Shown: one piece after another, positions 1 to 8,375 of the stretch
How positions within the stretch are numbered: the first letter of the stretch is position 1
Layout of the letters: each line of letters starts with the position of its first letter
Source of the DNA: Xenorhabdus anantnagensis
GTDB taxonomy: Bacteria > Pseudomonadota > Gammaproteobacteria > Enterobacterales > Enterobacteriaceae
Reading direction: 5' to 3'
DNA: 64,000 nucleotides
Assembly (NCBI RefSeq): GCF_028598555.1
Contig: NZ_JAQRFN010000016.1
Location: forward strand, 25,338-89,337
Notes under the pieces: generated by a model
The model's input: the letters and a program-made list of their open reading frames with translations, nothing else
What the model was told of the DNA's origin: nothing
Database searches by the model: none
Made by a program: the position numbers and the translations under genes

Positions 1-1213
1 ATAAGCGATTGTATTTAGCCAGAGACTCTGTTCTGGCAAAAGAACCAAATTTAACTTTATCTGTTTTTAAGGCTACCGCTAAATCGGCTATACTTGTATC
101 TTCTGTTTCCCCAGAACGTCTGGAAAGGACAGTCTTATAACCAACTTGTTTAGCATAAGATACCAAGTTAATTGTTTCAGTGACTGTCCCAATCTGATTG
201 GGTTTAATTAATATAGAATTAGCGATACCTTTAGATAAACCATCTTTAAATCGCTCAATGTTGGTTGTGAATAAATCATCACCAACTAGTTCGATCCTTT
301 TACCAACAGCCTGTGAAAGAGAAATCCATCCGTTGAAATCATCTTCAGCTAAAGGGTCTTCTATTAATGAAATAGGAAATTTATTGCAAATATCTTTTAA
401 ATAAGTAACGAAATCATCTGTGGATAGAATATTACCTTCGGTTGCAAGATGATATTTCCCATTTTTAAAAAACATTTCAGCTGCAATATCCATGCTTAAA
501 CTGACTTCTTTTCCAACTTCATAACCTGCATTATATATAGCTTCCATTAGTAATAATAAGCCATCTTCATTCGATTTTAATGAGGGCATAAAACTACCTG
601 TACCAGAAACGCCTATACACATATTGCTTTTTAGCAAAATATCACGAAGCTTAAGATAGATGTTTTTTCCGATCTGCATGGAGTCCTTTAAATTTGTTTT
701 ATTTAAGACAATAATTTGAAAATCTTGGAAATCACAATTCCCATCACCATGCCTTCCTCCAGACAGCATAGAAAAAATGGGTTGAGGAATGAAAAGATCG
801 TCATCTTTCTTAAGATATTCATAAAGATAAACGTTTTTTTCAATCGCAGCAGCTTGAGCTGCGGCTAAAGATACACCCAAAATAGAATTGGCACCTAAAT
901 GACTTTTATTATTAGTACCATCCAGCTCAATTAAAATATTATCAATTGATTCCTGTTCGAAAGGGGATAAACCACATATTTTGGGTTTGATTATTTTATT
1001 AATAATATCGATGGCACATTTTACTCCTTTTCCACTAAATCTATTTTTATCATTATCACGAACTTCAATTGCTTCATATTTTCCTATTGAACTTCCTGTT
1101 GGAATAATTACGCGACCTCTATTTCCTGTATTAAGGATGACTTCCACTTCTAACGTAATATCTGCTCTTGAGTCAAATACTTCGCGTGAAATTATATCAA
1201 TTATTTTAGCCAT
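1..1213 (-). CDS. Enolase-like protein, divergent active site (partial, C-terminus off the left edge)
   Basis: About 404 residues are visible, and the end runs off the window. The protein aligns along its length with bacterial enolase (2-phosphoglycerate dehydratase). The start follows the usual enolase N-terminus, and the DGTxNKSxLGAN block, the VGDDLF metal block, the LIKPNQIG lysine block and the RSGETED signature can all be read. The three metal-binding acids, the catalytic-base lysine, the second lysine and His155 are conserved. However, the glutamate in the GDEGGF loop is Thr205, the QEF glutamate is Asp164, and the histidine before RSGETED is Arg365. The part of the active site that handles the leaving hydroxyl is therefore changed. 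It lies 12 bp downstream of the UGSC-like gene on the same strand, so the two are probably one operon. I infer a paralogue with another substrate rather than the glycolytic enzyme. Enolase homologues do serve in phosphonate/phosphinate natural-product pathways. Confidence 0.85.
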   Translation of the reverse strand, partial: MAKIIDIISREVFDSRADITLEVEVILNTGNRGRVIIPTGSSIGKYEAIEVRDNDKNRFSGKGVKCAIDIINKIIKPKICGLSPFEQESIDNILIELDGTNNKSHLGANSILGVSLAAAQAAAIEKNVYLYEYLKKDDDLFIPQPIFSMLSGGRHGDGNCDFQDFQIIVLNKTNLKDSMQIGKNIYLKLRDILLKSNMCIGVSGTGSFMPSLKSNEDGLLLLMEAIYNAGYEVGKEVSLSMDIAAEMFFKNGKYHLATEGNILSTDDFVTYLKDICNKFPISLIEDPLAEDDFNGWISLSQAVGKRIELVGDDLFTTNIERFKDGLSKGIANSILIKPNQIGTVTETINLVSYAKQVGYKTVLSRRSGETEDTSIADLAVALKTDKVKFGSFARTESLAKYNRL

Positions 1214-1225
1214 AAATATTCTCAA

Positions 1226-2908
1226 CTAGTCTTTTTGGACGTAAAAGTCAGTAATGGATTTTGCTAATTTTCCTGAAGGTAAAGCCAAAGGTTTTAATAC
1301 TGCGTCACAATAAAGCCCCCAACTGGCAATAATGGCTGAATGCCCCCCACGACCTCCGGCAACAACTAAATCAATATCAAGTGGTGAGCGTGTTGCGGGG
1401 ATTTTCTCTCGTTCAGAGAATTGCTTTGGTCTGACAGGAATTATTCCTTTTCCATCAACATCAGAACGGAGATTATAAATTTTCTCATGTAAATATTGTC
1501 GAAGACTATTTTTTGTCCATCCTGAATTGGTTAAAATTTTAACATGGTCAGGTGTCAAAATAATCATTATCCGCCCTGGTATATAGGCATTCATTCGCCC
1601 AAGATGAGTTGCACTATCAATAATGACAGATAATAAACTATCGGCATCCTGGCTTAAGAAATCCACAACATCTGTAGGAGGTTCTCCTTTCATGAGATAA
1701 ACCGTTGTAATTTCCTCACCATAATTTTCTTCATTGATGGTTTCCCACGGGCTATTCTCTATGCTTTCTGCAAAACAATAGGTAAATTCAGCGGGAGATC
1801 CCAAACAACCTAAGTCAGCTTTTCCTGGGTAAGCCCGACAGACATTTAGAATTGTTAAATTAACTGCTCTTCCGATGGTAGCATTTGCTCGAAACCCCGG
1901 ACCTAAACATCCTTGCCCCGAACTCATTCCTATTTCTTTGGCTATTGGCCCACTGACAAGAACAAGGTTTCCACCGTTGTAAGACGTGGTAATTGATTGC
2001 TGGAAATTAAATTTACTTTCTGCCATTGCATAAAATGTCGCAATGATAATAGGTAAATATTGAGGTTCACAACCTGCCAGAATACTGTTAATGATAATAT
2101 CATTAATGGTAATATTTTGCCCTGAAGGGCCAGCTTCTGGAATAACTATTTTGTCTACTGGCTCCTGACAATATTGCTGCATTTGAATATATCTTTTCTG
2201 TGTCGGCGGTATTACGGGTAATCCATCACCAATAGAAAGATTATCATATGTCCTCATTAATTCATCTGAATTTATAAAGGGTATTTTTTTGTTATCTGAA
2301 TTTACTTTATCTAAATCCATTTTTGGTTTTAATAAGGATAGCTTATTTAATTCAACTTCATTTTTAGTCAGGGAGCTAATGATATATTCTTTTTGTTTCT
2401 CAATTTCATTTTCTATTTCTTCTATTTTACTTGCTTGATATATATCTAAATGGCAAATGCACAACTTACCAAATCGATAGAATGCGACATGTTCTGCTAA
2501 ATGATTACCTGGAGGTGAAGTAATTAATAATGCAGGTATTCCTTTTTTCTCTAATTCACCAGCCAGAATGGTTGTCATTACTGATGTTCCCATATCTGCC
2601 AGAGCGATTATTGCAGCAGAGTAGTTACTCTTTGATAATTCGGAAGCCAACTCTCTAATCTGTTGCGTCATAGTCCCTCGAACAGATTGGCAGACGTATT
2701 TGATATTTATTATCCCCCTCTCTTTGAGAATATTTATAATGCTTTTATAAATCTGGCTATAATTACAAAAACTAAGCTTGGTATTATCAAAAAATAATAT
2801 CTCTCTGTTTTGGTGTTCAGGAATACTCACTCTTTTCGCTAGTTTAATAACATCACAAGATAGATTTCCTCTAGGATCATAAGTCCAATAATCATTATCA
2901 TTAGTCAT
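1226..2908 (-). CDS. UGSC-like family protein of unknown function, 560 aa
   Basis: The ATG at 2908 is preceded by a good GGAGG Shine-Dalgarno; an in-frame TTG 12 bp upstream overlaps that site and is unlikely. Residues about 60-170 resemble the UGSC-type domain (from memory of the family): a hydrophobic strand, a small loop, then an LEKKGIPALLIT-like strand. In the selenoprotein/cysteine members the loop carries a Sec/Cys-Gly-Ser-Cys motif. Here it reads Met106-Gly-Thr-Ser109, so the redox residues are absent. The C-terminal half (about 220-560) has the conserved blocks GDGLPVIPPT, GCLGPGFRANATIGRA and a Pro-Gly-Lys/Cys-Leu-Gly region found in fused or neighbouring proteins of this group. The reaction is unknown. 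Its tight linkage to the altered enolase suggests one pathway. There is no signal peptide and no transmembrane segment, so it is probably cytosolic. Confidence 0.7.
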   Translation of the reverse strand: MTNDNDYWTYDPRGNLSCDVIKLAKRVSIPEHQNREILFFDNTKLSFCNYSQIYKSIINILKERGIINIKYVCQSVRGTMTQQIRELASELSKSNYSAAIIALADMGTSVMTTILAGELEKKGIPALLITSPPGNHLAEHVAFYRFGKLCICHLDIYQASKIEEIENEIEKQKEYIISSLTKNEVELNKLSLLKPKMDLDKVNSDNKKIPFINSDELMRTYDNLSIGDGLPVIPPTQKRYIQMQQYCQEPVDKIVIPEAGPSGQNITINDIIINSILAGCEPQYLPIIIATFYAMAESKFNFQQSITTSYNGGNLVLVSGPIAKEIGMSSGQGCLGPGFRANATIGRAVNLTILNVCRAYPGKADLGCLGSPAEFTYCFAESIENSPWETINEENYGEEITTVYLMKGEPPTDVVDFLSQDADSLLSVIIDSATHLGRMNAYIPGRIMIILTPDHVKILTNSGWTKNSLRQYLHEKIYNLRSDVDGKGIIPVRPKQFSEREKIPATRSPLDIDLVVAGGRGGHSAIIASWGLYCDAVLKPLALPSGKLAKSITDFYVQKD

Positions 2909-3091
2909 GAACGCCTCCAAATTATTTTTATCTTTTACAGTATCGTAGGATAACGCCGTCTTAATTAATATCTAAATTCTGTCATAATGTATCAAATATC
3001 TGACATCTGATATCACTCAATTCAAAATGAAGTGAAGTTTCAAATTTTAGTATGATATACTATTAAAAATTTTAGAGAGATGGAGAGTGAA

Positions 3092-3439
3092 ATGACTCAA
3101 TCTTTATTAATTTATATTTTGGCTATAAAATCATTATCCTCGCCTGTTAAGATCATTTCAAAAAATGAAAAAATTAATTTTTTAACGGATGAAAACTTGA
3201 TCTTTGAAGATAAAGAAGTTGTTTATACGTTTGATGACGGGGTAAGTATTCTTTATCTGGAAGAATCCGAAAAAGAGGCGAATGAATCTTATGAAGATTT
3301 ATGCCAAGAGAAATGGATGAGTTATAAGGTGCTAAATAGCAACGGATTTTCAATCACCCCACACGAAAAAAATTTTCATAATATATGTCAAGAAAAATAT
3401 TGGGTTAAAAATCAGATATTACAAAATAATATGTTATAG
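3092..3439 (+). CDS. Small hypothetical protein, 115 aa
   Basis: I do not recognise this protein. An ATG at 3080 is also in frame, but the GGAGA at 3082-3086 sits five bases before the ATG at 3092, which I prefer. The product is acidic, with a predicted beta-rich N-terminal half (a stretch reading YTFDDGVSILYLEES) and two Cys-Gln-Glu-Lys motifs about 40 residues apart. It has no signal peptide and no membrane helix. It is transcribed divergently from the UGSC/enolase pair across a 180 bp AT-rich gap that must hold both promoters, so it may be an accessory or regulatory member of that locus. Confidence 0.55.
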   Translation: MTQSLLIYILAIKSLSSPVKIISKNEKINFLTDENLIFEDKEVVYTFDDGVSILYLEESEKEANESYEDLCQEKWMSYKVLNSNGFSITPHEKNFHNICQEKYWVKNQILQNNML

Positions 3440-3861
3440 CTTGCTTGTAAATAATAACCCATTTTGCGACCGTGTCAGAGATTTTTCAGCAAATTTCTAA
3501 GGATTGATTGTTATTGCTGTCAGTGTTTTTCCAGTATTTTAAATGTTCATTTGATATTTCGTGGGATCTACTTCTTAAAGTTGTGGCAAGTAGAAAATAT
3601 GTTTAATACTATATGATTAGTCGTTGAACTAAGATGCTTTGGGTACTTTTCTTGTTTGTATATGAGTGTGTACGCATTCGTTTCTTTAGTTTCGGATTGA
3701 TTGCTAACATTTTGTTTTACTTTAACTTTAAAATGATAGCGTATTTGGAAGATTAATCTTCTAGCGTAAATAAGCCTCCGTGCCACTGGTTGCTGCCAAT
3801 CATTGAATATTGACAATATTGGGGACTGGTAATAGCAGGGCGGGACTTTTGAGGATATATC
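3440..3861. other. Intergenic stretch upstream of speB, no gene seen
   Basis: This is 422 bp of AT-rich sequence. The minus-strand frame at 3568-3816 has no family resemblance and no ribosome-binding site, and I do not call it. The 3' end carries the speB leader with a TGAGGA Shine-Dalgarno. No tRNA, repeat or clear terminator is visible. Confidence 0.5.
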
Positions 3862-4788
3862 ATGAGTATTAGCTCCTTAGGAAACCAGATTGATAATTCT
3901 TTGGTTTCAAATGCCTTCGGCTTTCTGCGTTTTCCATTGAACTTTCAGCCTTATTCCAGTGATGCGGAATGGGTGATTACTGGTGTGCCTTTTGATATGG
4001 CGACATCAGGACGAGCGGGCAGCCGTCACGGGCCAGCTGCTATTCGTCAGGTATCGACTAATCTGGCATGGGAAAGCAGTCGTTGGCCGTGGAACTTTAG
4101 CTTGCGTAAGCGTTTGAATGTAGTGGATTGCGGCGATCTGGTATTTAACTTCGGTGATGCTCAGGACATGAGCGATAAGTTGCAGGCACATGCTGAAAAG
4201 GTGTTGGCATCGGGCAAGCGCATGCTGTCTTTTGGCGGTGATCATTTTGTCACTTTGCCACTATTGCGTGCTCATGCGAAACACTTTGGCAAAATGGCGC
4301 TGATTCATTTTGATGCTCATACAGATACTTATCCCAACGGCAGCAAATTTGATCATGGCACGATGTTTTATCATGCGCCGAATGAAGGGCTGATAGATCC
4401 TCATCATTCAGTACAAATTGGTATTCGCACGGAACACGAGACTGATAACGGTTTCACTGTGCTGGATGCCGGTCAGGTCAATGATCGCAGTGTTGATGAT
4501 ATTGTTGAGCAGATCAAAACGGTGGTTGGTGATTTGCCGATTTATCTGACATTCGATATTGATTGCCTTGATCCGGCCTTTGCCCCAGGGACAGGGACAC
4601 CAGTGATTGGTGGATTGACATCAGATCGCGCTTTGAAAATAGTGCGTGGTTTGCAACCGTTGAATATCGTCGGAATGGACGTGGTGGAAGTGGCTCCGGC
4701 TTATGATCAATCTGAGATTACAGCATTAGCAGCCGCAACGATTGGACTGGAATTGCTGTATTTACAGGCGTCGAAGAAAGATGCTTAA
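3862..4788 (+). CDS. speB: Agmatinase (agmatine ureohydrolase)
   Basis: This enzyme hydrolyses agmatine to putrescine and urea, the second step of the arginine-decarboxylase route to polyamines, in the cytosol. The 308 aa length is normal for bacterial SpeB (306 in E. coli). The binuclear Mn ligands of the ureohydrolase fold are all present: His128 in GGDH, Asp151/His153/Asp155 in DAHTD, and Asp232/Asp234 in [22 protein letters not shown] lies seven bases before the ATG. speA is not adjacent, unlike in E. coli, so the gene appears to be a single transcription unit. It is closed by a hairpin at 4834-4854 and faces the convergent PPTase gene. Confidence 0.97.
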   Translation: MSISSLGNQIDNSLVSNAFGFLRFPLNFQPYSSDAEWVITGVPFDMATSGRAGSRHGPAAIRQVSTNLAWESSRWPWNFSLRKRLNVVDCGDLVFNFGDAQDMSDKLQAHAEKVLASGKRMLSFGGDHFVTLPLLRAHAKHFGKMALIHFDAHTDTYPNGSKFDHGTMFYHAPNEGLIDPHHSVQIGIRTEHETDNGFTVLDAGQVNDRSVDDIVEQIKTVVGDLPIYLTFDIDCLDPAFAPGTGTPVIGGLTSDRALKIVRGLQPLNIVGMDVVEVAPAYDQSEITALAAATIGLELLYLQASKKDA

Positions 4789-4833
4789 TGGATTAAGCCA
4801 ATAGGTTTTTTTATCTGTTATAAACTTTTTGCA

Positions 4834-4862
4834 GGCTCACCTTTTAGGTGGGCCCTTATTAT
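4834..4862 (+). terminator. Rho-independent terminator after speB
   Basis: A 9-bp stem GGCTCACCT/AGGTGGGCC (one G-T wobble) with a TTT loop is followed by a T-rich tail (CTTATTATTT). It lies 45 bp after the speB stop. Confidence 0.75.
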
Positions 4863-4957
4863 TTAGTACTCTGATTATAATATAAAGTGCTGGTATGACA
4901 TGGCAATTTGTATACTTGCGCTATTTTTAAAAATTTAGATTTAAACAAAGTGGAAAA

Positions 4958-5719
4958 TTATCCCACAATATATGTCAGTATTAGTTGTTGTGGAATTATA
5001 GGCTGCCGAGGCATGAGAATAAAATTTCCGTTAAATTCTGAGCCAGCTTGATACTCATTAGATAATGTTTGCAGTAGCTTTATGTTAATAGCGTGCTCAT
5101 GACAATCAATAGACGTAATTTCAGCCGCATGAAAATCAAAAAAACGTTTTACATGGGGATAAAGTGCTTTAAACAAACTCTCTTTGATGGAGAACGCAAG
5201 GGTGAATGCCTGTTCAAATGGCAATGGGCATGCTGCCAGTAATGCTACTTCATTGGCATTGATGATGCTGGATGAAACACTTTCGATAGTCTCTGATTTA
5301 ATTTCCTGTTCGATATCGATGCCGATCATTTGGTACTTATCACAAGAAGCTGCGAACGCAATGGCGCAGTTAGTGGAATGAGAGATGGAGCCACAAATAT
5401 TGTTAGGCCAGATTGGGGAACGATCTTGTGCATTGGTTACCTGAAAGCCGGAATAACCCAAATTGTTTAAAACTTGTTGAGTGCAGTAACGGGCAGCCAG
5501 ATATTCCGCTCGTCGTTTATTGACTGCATTTTGTAGCTTGGGCGGATAGGTAATGCCACATTCACCGAATAATGTATCGCGATAGTAAGTTTGATCAAAA
5601 GAAGCTTTAATGACTTGAAGATCGGGATGTCCGGAAAGTATGCCTGTTTGTATTTCATTGAAAAAACTATCATTTATGGTAGTGATTTGGGTGGAGGTAA
5701 AAGTAATTTTTTTCATCAT
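4958..5719 (-). CDS. ngrA: 4'-phosphopantetheinyl transferase, EntD/NgrA-like
   Basis: This enzyme transfers 4'-phosphopantetheine from CoA to carrier-domain serines of NRPS/PKS enzymes. The 253 aa protein shows the EntD-type order: a KRRAEYLAARYC block at 68-79, GSISHS at 110-115, the Mg-binding GIDIE at 133-137 (Asp135, Glu137) and FSIKESLFKALYP at 176-188 with the catalytic Glu180 and Lys184. The first two codons are both ATG, so the start could be three bases later. The gene is monocistronic and convergent with speB, and no enterobactin genes are nearby. In Photorhabdus the EntD homologue NgrA is needed for secondary metabolites. I use that symbol by similarity and context, not from proven orthology. 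It would be the natural activator of the NRPS at the right end of the window. Confidence 0.85.
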   Translation of the reverse strand: MMKKITFTSTQITTINDSFFNEIQTGILSGHPDLQVIKASFDQTYYRDTLFGECGITYPPKLQNAVNKRRAEYLAARYCTQQVLNNLGYSGFQVTNAQDRSPIWPNNICGSISHSTNCAIAFAASCDKYQMIGIDIEQEIKSETIESVSSSIINANEVALLAACPLPFEQAFTLAFSIKESLFKALYPHVKRFFDFHAAEITSIDCHEHAINIKLLQTLSNEYQAGSEFNGNFILMPRQPIIPQQLILTYIVG

Positions 5720-5865
5720 CGGATTTTATTATTGGCTGTGATTATTGAATAGTGAATCATTCGAAAATAGTTATTACCTGATTTTGCCATATTTTAGTTT
5801 TAGTTCACTAATGCGGTGACTCTTTTTATACTCTTGCATGTTATCAGTTAAAAAAAGAGGTTAAT

Positions 5866-6885
5866 GTGGAAATATTAGTGACAGGTGGAATGGGCTATAT
5901 CGGTAGCCATACGTGTGTCCAAATGCTTGCAGCAGGGATGACGCCGATTATCATCGATAATCTGTGCAATGCCAATCGTGAAGTCTTGGCGCGCATTGAG
6001 GCATTGACTGGTGTACAGCCTCTGTTTTATGAAGGGGATATTCGTGATGAGTCATTCCTTGATGCCATTTTTGCCCGTCATCAAATCCAATCGGTGATTC
6101 ACTTTGCCGGACTGAAAGCGGTTGGGGAATCTGTCGCTAAACCTATCGAATATTATGACAACAATGTCAATGGAACGCTGGTGCTGGTGCGCAGCATGCA
6201 TAAAGCGGGTGTAAAAAGCATTGTCTTTAGTTCATCCGCGACGGTATATGGTGATCCTAAAGTCGTGCCGATTACCGAACAATCCACGGTAGGCAACACC
6301 ACTAACCCTTATGGCACCAGTAAGTATATGGTCGAACGCTGCCTGTCTGATCTTCATCATGCAGAAAATGATTGGTCTGTGGTGTTGTTGCGTTATTTCA
6401 ATCCAGTGGGTGCTCATCCTTCTGGCACAATGGGGGAAGATCCTCAGGGAATTCCTAATAATTTGATGCCTTATATTGCTCAGGTAGCGGTAGGTCGTCG
6501 GGAAAAGCTGTCTGTGTATGGCAATGATTATCCGACTTCTGATGGCACCGGAGTGCGTGATTATATCCATGTTATGGATTTGGCCGACGGACATATTGCG
6601 GCCTTAAATGCCGTTGGCAAGAAATCGGGGCTGCATATTTACAATTTGGGCACCGGAAAAGGCACCAGCGTGCTGGAGATGGTGGCAGCGTTCAGTCATG
6701 CTTGTGGCAAACCTGTTCCTTATGAGATTTGTCCACGTCGTCCGGGAGACATTGCTGAGTGTTGGTCAAGCCCAGAGAAAGCTGAGCGAGAGCTGGGTTG
6801 GAAGGCAAGCCGTACTATTGTGGAAATGACTGAAGATGCTTGGCGTTGGCAGTCTCAAAATCCCAATGGCTTTCAAGTGAAATAA
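5866..6885 (+). CDS. galE: UDP-glucose 4-epimerase
   Basis: This enzyme interconverts UDP-glucose and UDP-galactose with bound NAD, supplying galactose for LPS and exopolysaccharide and feeding the Leloir pathway. The 339 aa length matches E. coli GalE (338). The Rossmann glycine motif GGMGYIG is at 7-13, with Ser124 and the Tyr149-x3-Lys153 catalytic pair of short-chain dehydrogenases. The start is GTG at 5866, supported by AAAGAGG five to six bases upstream. An overlapping ATG at 5864 is out of frame. galT, galK and galM do not follow, so galE stands apart from a gal operon, and an O-methyltransferase gene begins 51 bp downstream. Confidence 0.96.
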   Translation: MEILVTGGMGYIGSHTCVQMLAAGMTPIIIDNLCNANREVLARIEALTGVQPLFYEGDIRDESFLDAIFARHQIQSVIHFAGLKAVGESVAKPIEYYDNNVNGTLVLVRSMHKAGVKSIVFSSSATVYGDPKVVPITEQSTVGNTTNPYGTSKYMVERCLSDLHHAENDWSVVLLRYFNPVGAHPSGTMGEDPQGIPNNLMPYIAQVAVGRREKLSVYGNDYPTSDGTGVRDYIHVMDLADGHIAALNAVGKKSGLHIYNLGTGKGTSVLEMVAAFSHACGKPVPYEICPRRPGDIAECWSSPEKAERELGWKASRTIVEMTEDAWRWQSQNPNGFQVK

Positions 6886-6936
6886 GAAGTAAAAGTAAGT
6901 GAAATATCTAACCCTAACAATGAAAGGAGTATGATC

Positions 6937-7638
6937 GTGAGTTCTAACCTACAACAAGCACTACTCCAGCAACAGTGGACAGAAGTTGACGACTATCTAA
7001 AACAAGTATTATTAGACAAATCCCCGCATCTTGAACAAACACTTGAATACAACGCCGCTCAAGGATTGCCAGCGATAAATGTTTCTGCGCTTCAAGGGCA
7101 GTTTTTGATGATGATGGTACAAATTAGTGGTGCAAAACGTATTCTCGAAATTGGCACATTAGGGGGATATAGCACTCAATACATGGCAAATGGATTGCCT
7201 GATGATGGGCTGTTGTTCACATTGGAAAAAGATCCCAGCATAGTCAAAGTGGCTCAGTACAATATTGAAAAAGCACAGCTTGCCCACAAAATCAAAATTA
7301 TCGTGGGAGATGCTGGCGAGACCTTGCCGACACTGAGTACTGAAGCTCCTTTTGATCTGATTTTTATTGATGCTGATAAACAAAATAGTACATTGTATCT
7401 GGATTGGGCTATCAGGCTGGGACATCCGGGAAGCGTTATCATCATGGATAATATGGTCCGTGAAGGGGCGATTTTACATAAGCAGCGGAATGAATCTGTT
7501 GAAGGTGTCCGTCAGGTACTTGATAAGATGCTCAACCGCTCAGAACTTACTGTTACTGCTTTACAAACCGTAGGGGAAAAAGGTTGGGATGGTTTTGCAT
7601 TATTACGGATAAATACAGATAAAAAATTTATCCAATAA
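6937..7638 (+). CDS. Class I SAM-dependent O-methyltransferase, caffeoyl-CoA OMT type
   Basis: Two starts are possible. The ATG at 6931 sits almost on the AAAGGAG site, while the GTG at 6937 has a seven-base spacing, so I choose GTG (233 aa). The SAM-binding motif I reads LEIGTLGGYS at 70-79. The metal- and substrate-binding LIFIDADKQN block is at 141-150 (Asp145, Asp147, Lys148), and an IIMDNMV block follows. This is the fold of divalent-metal-dependent catechol/caffeoyl-CoA O-methyltransferases, which methylate catechol-like hydroxyls. The real substrate is unknown. It lies 51 bp after galE and ends before a strong hairpin. Confidence 0.88.
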   Translation: MSSNLQQALLQQQWTEVDDYLKQVLLDKSPHLEQTLEYNAAQGLPAINVSALQGQFLMMMVQISGAKRILEIGTLGGYSTQYMANGLPDDGLLFTLEKDPSIVKVAQYNIEKAQLAHKIKIIVGDAGETLPTLSTEAPFDLIFIDADKQNSTLYLDWAIRLGHPGSVIIMDNMVREGAILHKQRNESVEGVRQVLDKMLNRSELTVTALQTVGEKGWDGFALLRINTDKKFIQ

Positions 7639-7670
7639 TTTTTAATGGCAGGAAATAATAGGTGACAAAA

Positions 7671-7699
7671 AGGATGGTTTATTTTTGGTAAACCATCCT
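7671..7699. terminator. Bidirectional hairpin terminator between convergent genes
   Basis: A perfect 11-bp stem AGGATGGTTTA/TAAACCATCCT has a 7-base loop. Read on the minus strand it is followed by TTTTTGTC, a good U-tract, so it best terminates the minus-strand gene at 7750-8229. It can also stop the methyltransferase transcript. Confidence 0.75.
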
Positions 7700-7749
7700 G
7701 AGATCTGTTAACTATATTCAACACCGCTACCCAATATCATTACCTAATA

Positions 7750-8229
7750 TTATGATTTTGGGAATGCAGTCTTATTTTCAGAAGCAGGTTTCCGCGCTGA
7801 CTGACATGCTTTGCGCTCACTGGGTTCGCGCTCTTTAATGATTTTTGCTGTTTCATCTACAGTGGGAAGAGGAAAGCCCATATCGTCATAGGCACCAAAA
7901 CCAACCAAACGATAACCGCTTAGCGGAGAATTTACGGGGACACGAAATTCTTTCTTTTCCCCTGGTACTAATGCTTCAAATGAGTGTACTGCCAATGTGC
8001 CTGGTTCACATTTATCATTAAAAGGTAAAACAGCCAAATAGCCTCCTGCAACAAGTTGGTCTCCTTTATTTTGCAGTGTGCCGCCTACAAAGAATTTGCC
8101 GTTGGCTCCCAGCCCCATATGAAATAATAAATGTGCTTCCCCTTTTGCCCATAATGCTGGGGAAAACAGGCTGCTTGCTATTAATATTGCACTTAATATT
8201 GCACTGTATGTATAACCACGCCATTTCAT
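7750..8229 (-). CDS. Predicted secreted/periplasmic protein of unknown function
   Basis: The frame is open from 8295, but AGGAG sits seven bases before the ATG at 8229, giving 159 aa. The N-terminus is a classical Sec signal: MKWRGY, a hydrophobic stretch (AILSAILIASSLF) and a probable cleavage after Leu-Trp-Ala. The mature part looks like a beta-sandwich: glycine-rich strands, a GTLQNKGDQLVAGGYLAVLP segment, and a VPGEKKEFRVPV segment like those in proteins of extracellular assemblies. It has two cysteines (in DKCEPG and KACQS) that could form a disulfide. I do not recognise the family. It may be an outer-surface or periplasmic factor. Confidence 0.7.
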   Translation of the reverse strand: MKWRGYTYSAILSAILIASSLFSPALWAKGEAHLLFHMGLGANGKFFVGGTLQNKGDQLVAGGYLAVLPFNDKCEPGTLAVHSFEALVPGEKKEFRVPVNSPLSGYRLVGFGAYDDMGFPLPTVDETAKIIKEREPSERKACQSARKPASENKTAFPKS

Positions 8230-8375
8230 TTTCATGCTCCTGTTTACTGAGTTCCTAAATGAAATAGGTATTACAGTGGTTGGAGAAAAAATCAAGTTAT
8301 CTTACTTAACTTGAGCAATGGCTTTTAATTTATCAATGTTTCTTAACTCATCAATAGCTACTGATCCATCAATGC

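Noticed and set aside
3568..3816. 82-codon minus-strand frame upstream of speB
   Set aside because: No ribosome-binding site, no family likeness, basic and compositionally odd. Treated as chance in AT-rich DNA.
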